A stretch of DNA of 46,595 nucleotides from Chlorobiaceae bacterium (GTDB lineage: Bacteria; Bacteroidota; Chlorobiia; Chlorobiales; Chlorobiaceae), in the NCBI GenBank assembly GCA_013334865.1, contig JAAXWS010000019.1, positions 1 to 46,595 of the forward strand, read 5' to 3'. Positions 29,159 through 38,775 of the stretch are shown here, piece by piece (within the stretch, counting starts at the first letter, position 1; the number at the start of each line of letters is the position of its first letter). The notes below the pieces were generated by a model. That model was not told the origin of the DNA. It saw nothing but the letters and a program-made list of their open reading frames with translations, and did no database searches. The position numbers and the translations under genes are program-made.

Positions 29159-31111
29159 ATGCTCGAAGCAAGAAACCTCTCCCTCACGGCAGGCACCAAG
29201 GTGCTCCTGCGCGACACTTCCTTCCGGATCGGCGACAGGGACCGCGCCTCGCTGGTCGGCCTGAACGGCACCGGCAAGTCCACCCTCCTCCGCCTGCTCA
29301 GCGGGCAGCTGCACGAAGACGGGCCGCAGAGCGAGGGGCAGATCATGAAGTCCTCGACGACCTCCATCGGCTACCTCCCGCAGGAGATCTCCTTCGAGGG
29401 GGACCTGGAAAAAAGCGCCCTGGAATATGCCCTGCTGGCCAACCAGACGCTGAACGAGCTTGCTGAAAATATCGCGAGGATGGAGCTGGAGCTGGCCCTG
29501 CCGGACCAGGACCACGAGGGCGAAGCCTACCACAACCTGATTGAGCGCTTCAGCGACGCCGCCCACGACTTCGAACGGCTCGGCGGGTACCGGATGCAGT
29601 CGGAAGCCGAAAAAATCCTCACCGGCCTGGGCTTCAGCGGAGCCGACTTCCAAAAGAAGGTGAAGGAGTTCTCGGGCGGTTGGCAGATGCGCCTGCTGAT
29701 CGCCAAACTGCTTCTGCAGAACCCCACGCTCCTCCTGCTCGACGAGCCGACCAACCATCTCGACATCGACTCGCTCCGCTGGCTGGAACAGTACCTGCTG
29801 AACTACGAGCACAGCTACCTGATCGTGTCGCACGACCGCTTCTTCCTCGACAAGCTGACCACCAAGACGCTCGAAATCGCCTTCAACGAGATCACCGAGT
29901 ACAAGGGAAACTACACCTATTACGAAAAGGAGAAGGCCGAACGCTATCAGCTCCTGATGTCGCGCTATGAGAACGACCTGAAGAAGATGGCCGACCTGAA
30001 AGCCTTTGTCGACCGATTCCGGTACAAGGCCACCAAGGCCCGCCAGGCGCAGAGCCGCCTGCGCCAGATGCAGAAGCTGGAAGGAGAGCTGCAGACGCCC
30101 GAAGAGGACCTGTCGCAGATCTCCTTCTCCTTCCCGAAGGCCCGGCCCTCGGGGCGTGAGGTATTGCGGCTCGATGGGGTCTCCAAGTCGTTCACGCTGC
30201 CGGACGGCACCCTGAAGAACGTCCTGAAGAATATCGATATCGAGATCATGCGCGGCGACCGCATTGCCATCGTCGGCTCGAACGGCGCCGGCAAGACCAC
30301 CTTCTGCCGCATCCTGGCCGATGAGATCGAGTTCGGGGGCAAGCGCCAGACCGGCCATAACGTCAGCATGAACTACTTCGCCCAGCACCAGACCGAAAAC
30401 CTCTCCCCGGAAAAAAGCGTCCTCGAAGAGATGATCGCTTCGGCACCGACCTCCGAGGCGCAGCGAAAAGTGCGCGATATCCTCGGCTGCTTCCTGTTCA
30501 GCGGCGACGCCGTCGAAAAGAAGACCGCCGTACTTTCAGGCGGGGAGAAATCAAGGCTGGCCCTGGCCAAGATCCTGCTCCAGGCCTCGAACCTGCTCAT
30601 CATGGACGAACCGACCAACCATCTCGACATGCGCTCGAAGGAGATGCTGATCGACTCGCTCGAGAACTATGACGGCACGCTGCTCCTCGTCTCGCACGAC
30701 CGCTACTTCCTGGACAGCCTGGTCAACAAGGTGTTCGAAATAAAGAATGGCAGCGTCCAGGTCTACCTCGGCACCTATGCCGAATACCTTGAAAAGGCCG
30801 AAAAGGCTTATGAAGAGGAACGGAAACAACTGGCGGCCGAGAATACCCGGAAAGAGGCCGAACGCAAGGCCGCCGCACAGAAACCGGCCGCGAAACCCGC
30901 GGCGCCGAAAGGCAACAGGAAAAAGATCGAGGCGATCGAGAAGGAGATCCAGCGGCTGGAGGAGTTCAAAAAGCAGCATGAGGAGCTGATGGCCCAGCCC
31001 GCTTTCTACGAAAAACCTGCCGACGAGACCCAAAAGGAGACCGAAAGGTACCAGATGATCTGCAAGGAGCTCGAGGCGCTCTACGCCTGCTGGGAAGAAG
31101 AGGCCGGTTGA
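29159..31111 (+). CDS. ABC-F family ATPase
   Basis: A 650-residue protein with two ABC ATPase domains and no membrane segment, the hallmark of ABC-F proteins that act on the ribosome. Domain 1 has Walker [10 protein letters not shown], signature FSGGWQMRL and [12 protein letters not shown]; the charged linker helix ([20 protein letters not shown]) follows; domain 2 has [18 protein letters not shown] and [12 protein letters not shown]. The alanine- and lysine-rich segment (about 560-600) and a C-terminal coiled coil fit the Uup/EttA-like group. The start MLEARNLSL at 29159 matches the domain boundary. Subclass and antibiotic resistance cannot be decided here. Confidence 0.93.
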   Translation: MLEARNLSLTAGTKVLLRDTSFRIGDRDRASLVGLNGTGKSTLLRLLSGQLHEDGPQSEGQIMKSSTTSIGYLPQEISFEGDLEKSALEYALLANQTLNELAENIARMELELALPDQDHEGEAYHNLIERFSDAAHDFERLGGYRMQSEAEKILTGLGFSGADFQKKVKEFSGGWQMRLLIAKLLLQNPTLLLLDEPTNHLDIDSLRWLEQYLLNYEHSYLIVSHDRFFLDKLTTKTLEIAFNEITEYKGNYTYYEKEKAERYQLLMSRYENDLKKMADLKAFVDRFRYKATKARQAQSRLRQMQKLEGELQTPEEDLSQISFSFPKARPSGREVLRLDGVSKSFTLPDGTLKNVLKNIDIEIMRGDRIAIVGSNGAGKTTFCRILADEIEFGGKRQTGHNVSMNYFAQHQTENLSPEKSVLEEMIASAPTSEAQRKVRDILGCFLFSGDAVEKKTAVLSGGEKSRLALAKILLQASNLLIMDEPTNHLDMRSKEMLIDSLENYDGTLLLVSHDRYFLDSLVNKVFEIKNGSVQVYLGTYAEYLEKAEKAYEEERKQLAAENTRKEAERKAAAQKPAAKPAAPKGNRKKIEAIEKEIQRLEEFKKQHEELMAQPAFYEKPADETQKETERYQMICKELEALYACWEEEAG

Positions 31112-31117
31112 ATGGAG

Positions 31118-31435
31118 CTATCTTGCAAGAAGGCGCAGGCCGGCGACGCCGGCGATGATGAGGAAGATGCAGAGGATACGGGCGGGTTCGCGGGGTTCGT
31201 CGAAGAGCAGGATACCGGCGGCAGCGACACCGACCGCCCCTATGCCGGTCCAGACGGCATAGGCCGTACCCACCGGCACCGTCCTCATGGCGATGGAGAG
31301 CAGCCAGAAGCTCGCGGCCATCGCGGCAACCGTCATGACGGAAGGCACCGGACGGGTAAACCCCTCGGTATATTTCAGGCCTACGGCCCAGGCGCATTCG
31401 AGCAACCCCGCCACGAACAGGATCACCCACGGCAT
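31118..31435 (-). CDS. gdx: Small multidrug resistance family transporter, Gdx (SugE) type
   Basis: A 105-residue, four-helix SMR protein. The binding glutamate E13 lies in [14 protein letters not shown], and [18 protein letters not shown] matches the Gdx/SugE subgroup rather than the EmrE/Qac multidrug subgroup. Gdx proteins are dual-topology dimers exporting guanidinium in exchange for protons. The stop codon lies only 6 bp from the stop of the convergent ABC-F gene, with no terminator visible between. No guanidine riboswitch was recognised upstream. Confidence 0.88.
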   Translation of the reverse strand: MPWVILFVAGLLECAWAVGLKYTEGFTRPVPSVMTVAAMAASFWLLSIAMRTVPVGTAYAVWTGIGAVGVAAAGILLFDEPREPARILCIFLIIAGVAGLRLLAR

Positions 31436-31573
31436 TGTTGACCCCTCGGCATTTCAACGAATCCCTTCATCATCGCATCTCCCTGTTATTTCTCGTAACC
31501 CGTGACGGGGAATGTGTTTCGTTTCAAATATCCGGGCACGGACGGATCATACCTGTCACGCGTCACGATTCCC

Positions 31574-32716
31574 TCACACCTTCACCCATGCCCGCTGGCG
31601 GTCGGAGTCGAGACCGGCCTGCAGCACCTTCTGGATCATCACCCCGTCCCTGAAGCCGGCCGCGTCCTGGAGGACCACCGGGTCGCCGGTCTTGAGCGCC
31701 TTGACGATCCGGTGCGCGAGGAAGGCGAAACCGACTGCGAAGATGCCGTGCACGGCGAGGGATGAAAGCCTGATCTTCTCCTGCAGCACCAGTTCGTCCC
31801 AGGGAAGCATCGGCTCGAGCGACTTCCAGCGGGGGGCGTCGATCAGGCTGCGCCCGACGATTGCATCGCCGTTGGCGATCTCCCACAGGCGCCCCGCACC
31901 GTCGAGCCTGATGGTCTTGAGGCTGCCCACCACTTCAAGCGAGAACCAGGTGTAGGAACCGACCGTGGTGACGTGCATGAGCGAAGAAGCACCCAGCGCA
32001 ACCGACGACGGACCGAACTTCATGAACATGGCGAAGCTGTCGTCCGAGGTGACGGGAAGCACGGATCCCGCCGAACCGTGATCGGGACGCTGCGATATCG
32101 AGGTCGACAGGTTGCAGCAAACCTCCGAGATCTCGCCAACGAGGAACCGGTTCAGGTCGATCAGGTGCGAGCCGATGGCGCGCAGCGCGCCGCCACCCTT
32201 CGCCGTGTCGCTCCACCAGGACCAGGGCTGGTCGGGTCGGTTGCGCGTGGCAAGGTTCACCACCGCCCGAACCTCATAGATCCTGCCGATGTCGCCACCG
32301 TCGATCATCTGCTTCATCATGCGCACGGAGGGGTGGAACCTGAGCTGGTGGTCGATCAGCGCAAGTCCCGATGCGTTCCGGGCGGCCGAGGCCATACGTA
32401 GGGCCTCATCGACCGTCAGGGCGAAGGGCTTTTCGCACAGCACCCCCTTGCCGCTCCTGAGCACGCCGGTCACCATCGGCTCGTGGAGCCAGGTCGGGGT
32501 GGTGACGCAGACCAGGTCGAGGTCGCACTCCAGCATCTCGCGCCAGTCGGCGAACCCCTGACGGATGCCAAAACGCTCCATGAACTTCTGCCGATGGCGT
32601 TCGGTGGGGCTCGACACGGCGGCCAGCTCCACGCCCTCCATCAGCGAAAAGGCCGGCGCCTGGGCCACCTGGGCCCAGCCACTGCCGATGAATCCGATCT
32701 TTACGTGCTCTTTCAT
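31574..32716 (-). CDS. Gfo/Idh/MocA-family oxidoreductase
   Basis: A 380-residue NAD(P)-dependent oxidoreductase with an N-terminal Rossmann domain ([17 protein letters not shown]) and the family segment [13 protein letters not shown] ... [15 protein letters not shown], where EKP carries the conserved lysine. The C-terminal alpha/beta domain has [28 protein letters not shown] with the GGG and GSHLID motifs. Substrates in this family are usually sugars or cyclitols, but biliverdin-type substrates also occur; nothing here decides. The start is 18 bp after the hemN terminator hairpin and has no Shine-Dalgarno, so the leader is short. A CACG repeat begins 7 bp after the stop. Confidence 0.85.
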   Translation of the reverse strand: MKEHVKIGFIGSGWAQVAQAPAFSLMEGVELAAVSSPTERHRQKFMERFGIRQGFADWREMLECDLDLVCVTTPTWLHEPMVTGVLRSGKGVLCEKPFALTVDEALRMASAARNASGLALIDHQLRFHPSVRMMKQMIDGGDIGRIYEVRAVVNLATRNRPDQPWSWWSDTAKGGGALRAIGSHLIDLNRFLVGEISEVCCNLSTSISQRPDHGSAGSVLPVTSDDSFAMFMKFGPSSVALGASSLMHVTTVGSYTWFSLEVVGSLKTIRLDGAGRLWEIANGDAIVGRSLIDAPRWKSLEPMLPWDELVLQEKIRLSSLAVHGIFAVGFAFLAHRIVKALKTGDPVVLQDAAGFRDGVMIQKVLQAGLDSDRQRAWVKV

Positions 32717-32727
32717 GTTGTCAGTGC

Positions 32728-32757
32728 AAAAAAAAGGGTGACCTGCCGATCACCCTT
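32728..32757 (-). terminator. Terminator after hemN
   Basis: An 8-bp stem AAGGGTGA/TCACCCTT with an 8-nt loop, followed on the minus strand by eight T. It begins 26 bp after the hemN stop and separates hemN from the oxidoreductase gene. Confidence 0.85.
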
Positions 32758-32782
32758 GTATGGTCAATTCAGTTTTCCATGA

Positions 32783-34231
32783 TCAGCCGACCTGCTGGGC
32801 TTCCTTGGCCTGTCGGGCCCGCTCGATGTACTCCTTCTGGATGTCCCTCGAAACGTTGTACGCCTTGGAGAGGCTGTCCGAACGCCAGAGGTGCGCGTCG
32901 AAGGCCATGCAGATGTTCCTGAGGAACGGCACGCCGATCTCGGTGACCTTCACGCTCTTCTCGCCGAGCACGACGATGCCGTCGTTCTCCATGTCCTCGA
33001 GGCGGTAGCGGGCGACATCGAGCTCTTCGGTGTACATCGACGGGTCTTCCCAGGAGGTCTGCTGGCGGCACATCAGGTTCAGGATGTGGCGGCGCAAGAC
33101 GAGGTCCTCCTCGGTGAGCAGGTGGCCGCGCATGATCGGGAAGCGCCCCTTGTTGACCTCTTCGATGTAACGGTCGTCGTCGCGCTCGTTCTGTGCGAAG
33201 GCGTACCAGGTATCGCTGATCGACGATGCGCCGAGGGCGAGCATCATCTGGGTGGTGTTCTCGGTATAGCCCATGAAGTTACGGTGCAGCGAGCCGTCCT
33301 TCAGCGCCAGGTAGAGGGCATCGCCCTCAATGGCGAAGTGGTCCATGCCGACCTCGTGGTAGCCGATCGACTCGAGCATGGCGCGCCCCTTGTCGTAGAG
33401 CTCCTGCTTGACGTCGCCCACCGGGAGGTCAGCCTCCTTGAAGCGGCGCTGGCCTTCGTAGAGGTGCGGGTTGTGGCCGTAACCGTAGAATGCGAGGCGG
33501 TCCGGCTTCAGCTGCATCACCTTCTGGATGGTGTCGGTGACCGTGGCGAGGGTCTGCTTGGGCAGGCCGTAGACGAGGTCGAAATTGATCGAGGTGAAGC
33601 CGATCTGGCGGGCCAGGTCGATCTTCTCCTTCACCAGCTCGAACGACTGGGGACGGTTGATCTCGGCCTGAACGACCGGGTCGAAGTCCTGGATGCCGAA
33701 GCTCATGCGGCGGAATCCGACGCTGTAGAGCGCTTCGAGGTGCTCCCTGGAGGTCGAGCGGGGGTTGGTCTCGAAGCTGAAGATATAGTTGTCCATGCGG
33801 TTGACGTCCTTGAACAGGGTATCGACCAGCCTCTTGAGGTTCTCCGGGCTGAAGAAGGTCGGCGTGCCTCCGCCGATGTGCAGCTCCTTGACGTTCAGCT
33901 TGCCGGGGAAGACATCGAGGTACATCTGCCACTCCTTGATGAGGGCGTCGATGTAAGGCTCTTCGAATGAATGGTCTGTCGTGCGATGGGCGTTGCAGCC
34001 GCAGAAGTAACAATGGTTCTCGCAGAACGGGATGTGGATGTACATGCTGATGCCCGTCTTCTCGTTGCTTTCGTTGAAGCCTTTCACCATCGCATCCTTC
34101 CACTGCTCCTGGCTCACGCCGTCGGCGCTCCATGAAGGGATGGTCGGATAGCTGGTGTACCGGGGGCCTGGATTGCTGTACTTTAACGCGAGAGCTGCGA
34201 GATTTGCTGTCATTGTATTCTTCCTCGACAT
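32783..34231 (-). CDS. hemN: Oxygen-independent coproporphyrinogen III dehydrogenase
   Basis: A 482-residue radical SAM enzyme that decarboxylates two propionates of coproporphyrinogen III to give protoporphyrinogen IX under anaerobic conditions. The SAM-cluster motif is C70, C74, C77 ([10 protein letters not shown]), with the extra cysteine typical of true Hem[11 protein letters not shown] near residue 21, [10 protein letters not shown], and [16 protein letters not shown] are family hallmarks, and the C-terminal HemN domain is complete. Length is near the usual 455-460, with an extended C-terminus. For an anaerobic phototroph this step feeds haem and bacteriochlorophyll synthesis. Confidence 0.95.
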   Translation of the reverse strand: MSRKNTMTANLAALALKYSNPGPRYTSYPTIPSWSADGVSQEQWKDAMVKGFNESNEKTGISMYIHIPFCENHCYFCGCNAHRTTDHSFEEPYIDALIKEWQMYLDVFPGKLNVKELHIGGGTPTFFSPENLKRLVDTLFKDVNRMDNYIFSFETNPRSTSREHLEALYSVGFRRMSFGIQDFDPVVQAEINRPQSFELVKEKIDLARQIGFTSINFDLVYGLPKQTLATVTDTIQKVMQLKPDRLAFYGYGHNPHLYEGQRRFKEADLPVGDVKQELYDKGRAMLESIGYHEVGMDHFAIEGDALYLALKDGSLHRNFMGYTENTTQMMLALGASSISDTWYAFAQNERDDDRYIEEVNKGRFPIMRGHLLTEEDLVLRRHILNLMCRQQTSWEDPSMYTEELDVARYRLEDMENDGIVVLGEKSVKVTEIGVPFLRNICMAFDAHLWRSDSLSKAYNVSRDIQKEYIERARQAKEAQQVG

Positions 34232-34300
34232 ATGTTATTTTTGATGAACACGAGAAAATACATAAAACTCGGCAAATTCATAGCCAAGCCCCATCAAACC

Positions 34301-34318
34301 GGCCGCACCTTTGCGGCC
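34301..34318 (+). other. Hairpin in the purE leader
   Basis: GGCCGCA-CCTT-TGCGGCC forms a 7-bp GC-rich stem whose right arm ends 17 bp before the purE ATG. There is no Shine-Dalgarno between it and the start (TTTATTTATCC). It could influence translation or be part of the divergent promoter region. Confidence 0.4.
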
Positions 34319-34335
34319 TGATCATTTATTTATCC

Positions 34336-34863
34336 ATGGCAGCAGCAAACATTGAACAGCAGAACCCGATCGTAGGCATCCTCATGGGTTCCGACTCCGA
34401 TTTCGACATCATGAAAGATGCGGCCGACGTCCTCGAAGAGTTCGGCATTCCCTACGAAATCTCGGTCATCTCGGCGCACCGCACGCCAGGTGACCTCGAG
34501 GCTTACGCCTCTTCGGCGCAGGAGCGCGGCCTGAAGGCGATCATCGCCGGTGCCGGCGGCGCCGCGCACCTTCCCGGCGTCACGGCGGCCATGACCGTCC
34601 TGCCGGTCATCGGCGTGCCGATCTACAGCAAGAAGCTCAGCGGCCAGGACTCGCTCTACGCCATCGTGCAGATGCCCGCCGGCATCCCCGTCGCCACGGT
34701 AGGCATCGACAACGCCCGCAACGCTGCGCTGCTCGCCGTCCAGATGCTCGCGCTCGCCGACGAGGAACTCATGAAAGCCATGCAGGCGTTCCGCGTGAAG
34801 CTCGCCGAAGCCTCCCGCCAGAAGACCGCGAAGATCCGCGAGAAGCTCAATGCCAAAGGCTGA
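34336..34863 (+). CDS. purE: N5-carboxyaminoimidazole ribonucleotide mutase
   Basis: A 175-residue PurE that converts N5-CAIR to CAIR in purine synthesis. Active-site segments are clear: [19 protein letters not shown] (with the catalytic histidine), and [15 protein letters not shown]. The start at 34336 ([22 protein letters not shown]) matches the family; the longer ORF from 34132 runs into the divergent hemN leader. SAHRTP and GGAAHLPG fit the class I enzyme that works with PurK, not present in this window. It overlaps the next gene by 14 bp. Confidence 0.95.
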   Translation: MAAANIEQQNPIVGILMGSDSDFDIMKDAADVLEEFGIPYEISVISAHRTPGDLEAYASSAQERGLKAIIAGAGGAAHLPGVTAAMTVLPVIGVPIYSKKLSGQDSLYAIVQMPAGIPVATVGIDNARNAALLAVQMLALADEELMKAMQAFRVKLAEASRQKTAKIREKLNAKG

Positions 34864-35353
34864 AGACTGGATCAAGCGCCTCGGCCTCGAACCGCACCCG
34901 GAGGGGGGCTGGTACCGCGAAACCTACCGCAGCTCCGGCTCGTACGATTTCAGCGGCACCGTACCCTTCGACGGCCCGCGGGCCTACGCCACCTCGATCC
35001 ACTACCTCCTCGAACGCGGTGGCCGTTCGCGCCTGCACCGCATCCATTCGGACGAGCTGTGGTACTTCCATGCGGGCGGCCCGCTCGAGGTGCACATCTT
35101 CCCTGAAACCGGCCCTCCCGCCTCGTTCACCCTCGGCCCCGATCCGGATCGCGGAGAGGTGCTCCATTCATCAGTCCCCGCCGGTTGCCGGTTCGGCGCC
35201 TCCATGCCGGACCGGCCCGATCGCGACCCCTACTCGCTGGTGAGCTGCGTTGTGGCGCCGGGCTTCGATTTCCGCGACTTCGCCTTCGCCGACGGCGCGG
35301 AACTGGCCTCGCGCTTCCCCGCCCACCGGGATATCATCGCCGCCCTCTCCTGA
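34850..35353 (+). CDS. Cupin-fold protein, DUF985 family
   Basis: A 167-residue cupin-like protein. Family features are [19 protein letters not shown] at the N-terminus, [35 protein letters not shown] in the barrel, and [20 protein letters not shown] near the end. The histidines in [14 protein letters not shown] may bind a metal. Members of this family are mostly uncharacterised; some are annotated as sugar-nucleotide-related. It overlaps purE by 14 bp and is translationally coupled to it, but no purine role is known. Confidence 0.88.
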   Translation: MPKAEDWIKRLGLEPHPEGGWYRETYRSSGSYDFSGTVPFDGPRAYATSIHYLLERGGRSRLHRIHSDELWYFHAGGPLEVHIFPETGPPASFTLGPDPDRGEVLHSSVPAGCRFGASMPDRPDRDPYSLVSCVVAPGFDFRDFAFADGAELASRFPAHRDIIAALS

Positions 35354-35475
35354 CTCCCTGCAAACCGGAACCGCAACCGATATCCACCCGTTACGACATT
35401 CTTCTCTTTTTTATTACTTTTGGCAAGTTTGCAGCATACGGGGTTTTGAACAAGAACAGGAGAACAGGCGGGGAG

Positions 35476-36759
35476 ATGAAAAAAAAGGTTGTGATCGTGG
35501 GCGGAGGGTTTGCCGGCCTGCACGCGGCTAGAGTGCTCGGCAACAGGAGGGACGTCGAGGTGACGCTCATCGACCGGAAGAACTACCACCTCTTCCAGCC
35601 GCTGCTCTACCAGGTGGCCATGGCTGCCCTCGGCGAGGGCGATATCGCCGCCCCGCTCCGGAACATGCTGGCCGATTACGGCAACATCACGGTTTTCAAG
35701 GGCCTGGTCACCAACGTCGACCTCGAGACGAAAACGCTCACGACCGATTTCGGCGAAGTTTCCTACGACTACCTCGTGCTCGCCTGCGGCGTGCAGCACC
35801 ACTATTTCGGCAACAACGACTGGGAGGAGTTCGCCCCGGGCCTGAAAAACCTCGCCCAGGCGACCGAGATCCGCCGGCGCGTCATGGATGCCTACGAGGC
35901 GGCCGAACGCACCAGCAACCCGGTCGAGCGGAAGAAGCTGCTGACCTTCGTGATCGTTGGCGGCGGCCCGACCGGCGTCGAACTCGCCGGATCGATCGGC
36001 GAGATGAGCCGGTACACCCTGTCGAGGTTCTACAAGCACATCGATCCGAAACTGACCAGGATCTTCATCGTCGAGGCCGCCGAACGCATCCTCGGCGCCT
36101 TCGATCCCGACCTGTCGAGCCGGGCGACCAGGGAACTCGAGAAGCTCGGCGTCCAGGTATGGACCTCGAGCGGCGTAAGCGCTGTCGACGCCAACGGCGT
36201 GCAGATCGGCCGCGAGAGGATCGAAGCGGCGACCGTACTCTGGGCTGCCGGCGTCCAGGCGCAGGAGATCGGCAAGACCATGGGAGTCGAAACAGACCGT
36301 ATCGGCAGGATCGTGGTCGAACCCGACATGAGCATCCCCGGCCATCCCGAAGTGTTCGTCGGAGGAGACCAGGCCTGCTTCACGCACCAGACCGGCACGC
36401 CGCTTCCCGGCCTGGCGCCGGTCGCACTGCAGCAGGGCAAATACATCGGACGCGCCATCCTCAGCGACCTCAAGGGCAAACCGAGAAAGCCCTTCAGCTA
36501 CTTCAACAAGGGCCAGATGGCCACCATCGGCAGGAACAAAGCGATCGTGGAGTTCAAGGGGCTGAAGTTCGACGGGGCGCCGGCATGGTTCACCTGGATC
36601 ATCGTCCACATCCTCTACCTCACGAGCTTCAAGCACCGCGTTTTCGTGCTCATGCAGTGGGCTTGGTCCTACTTCACGCTCGCCCACGGCGCACGGCTCA
36701 TCGTGAACAAGGAGTGGCGGTTCTACGGCAGCAACCGGAAAGGCCATACCGATGAATGA
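35476..36759 (+). CDS. ndh: Type II NADH dehydrogenase (NDH-2)
   Basis: A 427-residue membrane-associated flavoprotein with two dinucleotide folds. The FAD motif VVIVGGGFAGLHAARVL is at the N-terminus, and the NADH motif FVIVGGGPTGVELAGSI is in the middle. The quinone-site region (FQPLLYQVAMAALGEGDIAAPLR) and the second FAD segment (PEVFVGGDQACF ... LAPVALQQGKYIGRAI) are present. The C-terminus (WFTWIIVHILYLTSFKHRVFVL) is amphipathic and fits membrane anchoring. It passes electrons from NADH to quinone without pumping protons. The start at 35476 follows a GGCGGGGAG ribosome-binding site. It overlaps a small membrane protein gene by 8 bp. Confidence 0.9.
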   Translation: MKKKVVIVGGGFAGLHAARVLGNRRDVEVTLIDRKNYHLFQPLLYQVAMAALGEGDIAAPLRNMLADYGNITVFKGLVTNVDLETKTLTTDFGEVSYDYLVLACGVQHHYFGNNDWEEFAPGLKNLAQATEIRRRVMDAYEAAERTSNPVERKKLLTFVIVGGGPTGVELAGSIGEMSRYTLSRFYKHIDPKLTRIFIVEAAERILGAFDPDLSSRATRELEKLGVQVWTSSGVSAVDANGVQIGRERIEAATVLWAAGVQAQEIGKTMGVETDRIGRIVVEPDMSIPGHPEVFVGGDQACFTHQTGTPLPGLAPVALQQGKYIGRAILSDLKGKPRKPFSYFNKGQMATIGRNKAIVEFKGLKFDGAPAWFTWIIVHILYLTSFKHRVFVLMQWAWSYFTLAHGARLIVNKEWRFYGSNRKGHTDE

Positions 36760-36982
36760 CCAGGTAGGGCGTCCTGCGGGATTCCGTCCGACGGTCGCCG
36801 GTGTGCTCAACGCCCTGCTCTCCGTCACGTTTCTGGTGCTTGCGGCGTATATTGCATGGTCGTCTACCCTCATTTCCGGACCGGACGTCCTGCAGCTCCG
36901 CCTGTTTGCCTGCGTCATGGCCGCCTACGGCCTCTGGCGCTGGATAAGGAGCCGGCTCAAGGACCGGCGCGAAGATGAGTGA
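36752..36982 (+). CDS. Small membrane protein downstream of NDH-2
   Basis: A 76-residue protein with two predicted membrane helices (residues about 15-37 and 48-65) and a basic C-terminal tail (RSRLKDRREDE). It overlaps the ndh stop by 8 bp, so it is co-translated with NDH-2. No family is recognised. It might help membrane association of the dehydrogenase, but that is a guess from linkage. The hydrophobic pattern and coupling make a real gene likely. Confidence 0.65.
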   Translation: MNDQVGRPAGFRPTVAGVLNALLSVTFLVLAAYIAWSSTLISGPDVLQLRLFACVMAAYGLWRWIRSRLKDRREDE

Positions 36983-37037
36983 CCGGTTGACGCCGCACCA
37001 CGATTTTTTCTAAAGAAAATTCTGCAACGCTATCATC

Positions 37038-38240
37038 GTGATGAAACCTCTCGACATCAGCACTGAAACCGAACAGCAGCTCTTTTTCCACAACTACGCA
37101 CGGCTGCCGCTCGAAATCGACTACGGCAAAGGCTCGTTCCTCTACACGACGGACGGCACCCGCTACCTCGACATGATCGCGGGCATCGGCGTCAACGCCA
37201 TCGGCTACGGAGACGAACGGCTCGTCAAGGCGATCTCCGAACAGGCCTCGAGGTACATCCACACCTCGAACCTCTTCATGCAGCGCCCGCAGTTCGAACT
37301 TGCCGAAAAGCTGCTCGAGCTCTCCGGGCTGTCGAGGGTATTCCTGTGCAACAGCGGCACCGAGGCCATCGAGGCGGCCATCAAGCTGGCGAGAAGATGG
37401 GCCGCGCAATCCGGCGACCCGGAAAAGCGCGAGGTGCTTTCGCTCAGCAACTGCTTCCACGGCAGGACCTACGGCGCCATGTCCCTGACGGCCAAGCCGA
37501 AGTATGTCGAGGGTTACGAACCCCTCCTGCCCGGCGTCGGCATGATCGGCTTCAACGACGTCGAAGACCTGGAGCGCAAGGTCTCCGGCCGCACGGCCGC
37601 GGTCTTCGTCGAGTTCGTGCAGGGCGAGGGCGGCATCCACAGGGTCAGCGAAGCGTTCTCCAGGCGCCTCGGCGAGCTCGCCGAGCAGCACGGATTCCTC
37701 ATCGTGGCCGACGAGATCCAGGCGGGCTGCGGCCGTACCGGAACCTTCTTCAGCTACGAGCAGTTCGGCGTCACGCCGGACGTCGTCTGCCTCGCCAAGC
37801 CGGTCGGCGGCGGGCTGCCGCTCGGCGCGCTCATCGGCGGCGAGAAGGTCAGGGAGATTTTCACCCCCGGCAGCCACGGCACCACCTTCGGCGGCAATCC
37901 GGTTGCCTGTGCCGCCGGCCTGGCGATGATCGACGTGATCTTCTCCGACGGCCTCATGCAGCAGGCTGCCGAAACCGGCAAGATGATGCGCGAGGCGTTC
38001 GAGAAGCTTGCCGCGAAATACCCGCAGATCAAAGAGATCCGGCAGTACGGCCTCATGATCGGCATCACGGTCGAACGTGAAGCGAAATACTATGTCGAAG
38101 AGGCGCTGAAGCGTGGCGTGCTCGTCAACGCCACCAGCGTCAACGTGATCCGCCTCCTGCCGCCGCTGTCGCTCAGCCTCGAGGAGGCGCAACTCTGTAT
38201 CGATATGCTCGATGAGATCTTCAGCGAAGAAAAGGCCTGA
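37038..38240 (+). CDS. argD: Class III aminotransferase, acetylornithine aminotransferase type
   Basis: A 400-residue PLP-dependent aminotransferase. The PLP-binding segments [15 protein letters not shown] and [17 protein letters not shown], the aspartate in [18 protein letters not shown], and the Schiff-base lysine in [14 protein letters not shown] are all present, with [16 protein letters not shown] near the C-terminus. Length and motifs fit ArgD, which converts N-acetylglutamate semialdehyde to N-acetylornithine; related omega-aminotransferases cannot be fully excluded. The start may be the first or second ATG (MMKPL). It overlaps the next small gene by 29 bp. Confidence 0.88.
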   Translation: MMKPLDISTETEQQLFFHNYARLPLEIDYGKGSFLYTTDGTRYLDMIAGIGVNAIGYGDERLVKAISEQASRYIHTSNLFMQRPQFELAEKLLELSGLSRVFLCNSGTEAIEAAIKLARRWAAQSGDPEKREVLSLSNCFHGRTYGAMSLTAKPKYVEGYEPLLPGVGMIGFNDVEDLERKVSGRTAAVFVEFVQGEGGIHRVSEAFSRRLGELAEQHGFLIVADEIQAGCGRTGTFFSYEQFGVTPDVVCLAKPVGGGLPLGALIGGEKVREIFTPGSHGTTFGGNPVACAAGLAMIDVIFSDGLMQQAAETGKMMREAFEKLAAKYPQIKEIRQYGLMIGITVEREAKYYVEEALKRGVLVNATSVNVIRLLPPLSLSLEEAQLCIDMLDEIFSEEKA

Positions 38241-38469
38241 GCCCCCGCGGGAAACCGCGAAAAAGCAGGCCGGCATGCCGCTCGGGACGGTGAACTACCT
38301 GTACATCGCCCTGGGCGCGGCCGTCATCGCCCTGAGCTACGCCGGCATGTACCTCGAAAAGTCGGTCGACGGCATCTTCTCCCTCTACATAGCCCCCTTC
38401 ACCCTCACCGGCGCCTACCTCTGGGTGCTCTACGCGATCTTCTACCGGACAAAAGAAGGGAAATCATGA
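38212..38469 (+). CDS. Small membrane protein, DUF3098-like
   Basis: An 85-residue protein with a lysine-rich N-terminal tail ([17 protein letters not shown]) and two membrane helices (residues about 27-47 and 57-77) joined by a short polar loop. The layout, basic tail then [20 protein letters not shown] then a second helix, resembles DUF3098 proteins of Bacteroidota; the match is by eye. It overlaps argD by 29 bp; a shorter start at 38275 would remove the basic tail and the overlap. Its TGA stop lies at the edge of a CACG repeat cluster. Confidence 0.6.
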   Translation: MRSSAKKRPEPPRETAKKQAGMPLGTVNYLYIALGAAVIALSYAGMYLEKSVDGIFSLYIAPFTLTGAYLWVLYAIFYRTKEGKS

Positions 38470-38589
38470 CGCGTGACACGTGACACGGGGAATAAGAATT
38501 CTCTCGTCGGCAATCGGAGGTAAAATAAAAATGTCGGGCAGGGCTTCCCTGCTCGACAATCAGCTTTCTTTACTCGTCACGCGTCACGT
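38468..38589. repeat. Intergenic element bounded by inverted CACG clusters
   Basis: GTGACAC units at 38468-38487 and TCACGCG units at 38575-38589 lie in inverted orientation around a core of about 87 bp. The core contains the hairpin at 38532-38558. The left cluster includes the stop codon of the preceding gene. Confidence 0.5.
38532..38558 (-). terminator. Terminator reading leftward (tonB operon)
   Basis: A 12-bp stem TGTCGGGCAGGG / CCCTGCTCGACA (one G-T pair in the transcript) with a 3-nt loop, followed on the minus strand by TTTTTATTTTA. It is about 200 bp beyond the tonB stop, a distance created in part by the 164-bp duplication-insertion. Confidence 0.7.
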
Positions 38590-38594
38590 TCCCC

Positions 38595-38775
38595 TCACCC
38601 TTCTCCGTGCAAGAGGACATACCCAAATAAAAACCGTCGTGAGCACTTCGAGTGCAAGGCGTACGGAGCGGAGCAACCGGAATGTACACGCAGTACATGA
38701 GGATTGCGAGTACCGCACAACGCAGCAATCGATTTGCGCAACAGGTTTTAGTTGACTATCACCCTTCTCCGTGCA
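38595..38775. repeat. 147-bp insertion flanked by 17-bp direct repeats at the tonB 3' end
   Basis: The 17-mer TCACCCTTCTCCGTGCA occurs at 38595-38611 and again at 38759-38775, where it is the tonB stop and last codons. Between the copies lies 147 bp with no ORF, including the internal CACTTCGAGTG hairpin and a GTACA-rich segment. The subterminal TAAAAACC (left) and GGTTTTAG (right) are inverted relatives. It resembles a small non-autonomous insertion with a duplicated target. Confidence 0.5.

Noticed and set aside
31436-31573. Possible guanidine riboswitch upstream of gdx
   Set aside because: Only a short CCCGTCACGGG palindrome was seen; it lacks the ACGR-loop hairpin pair or the ykkC core.
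35230-36918. 562-codon minus-strand ORF opposite ndh
   Set aside because: Shadow of the plus-strand NDH-2 gene, which has complete FAD and NADH motifs.
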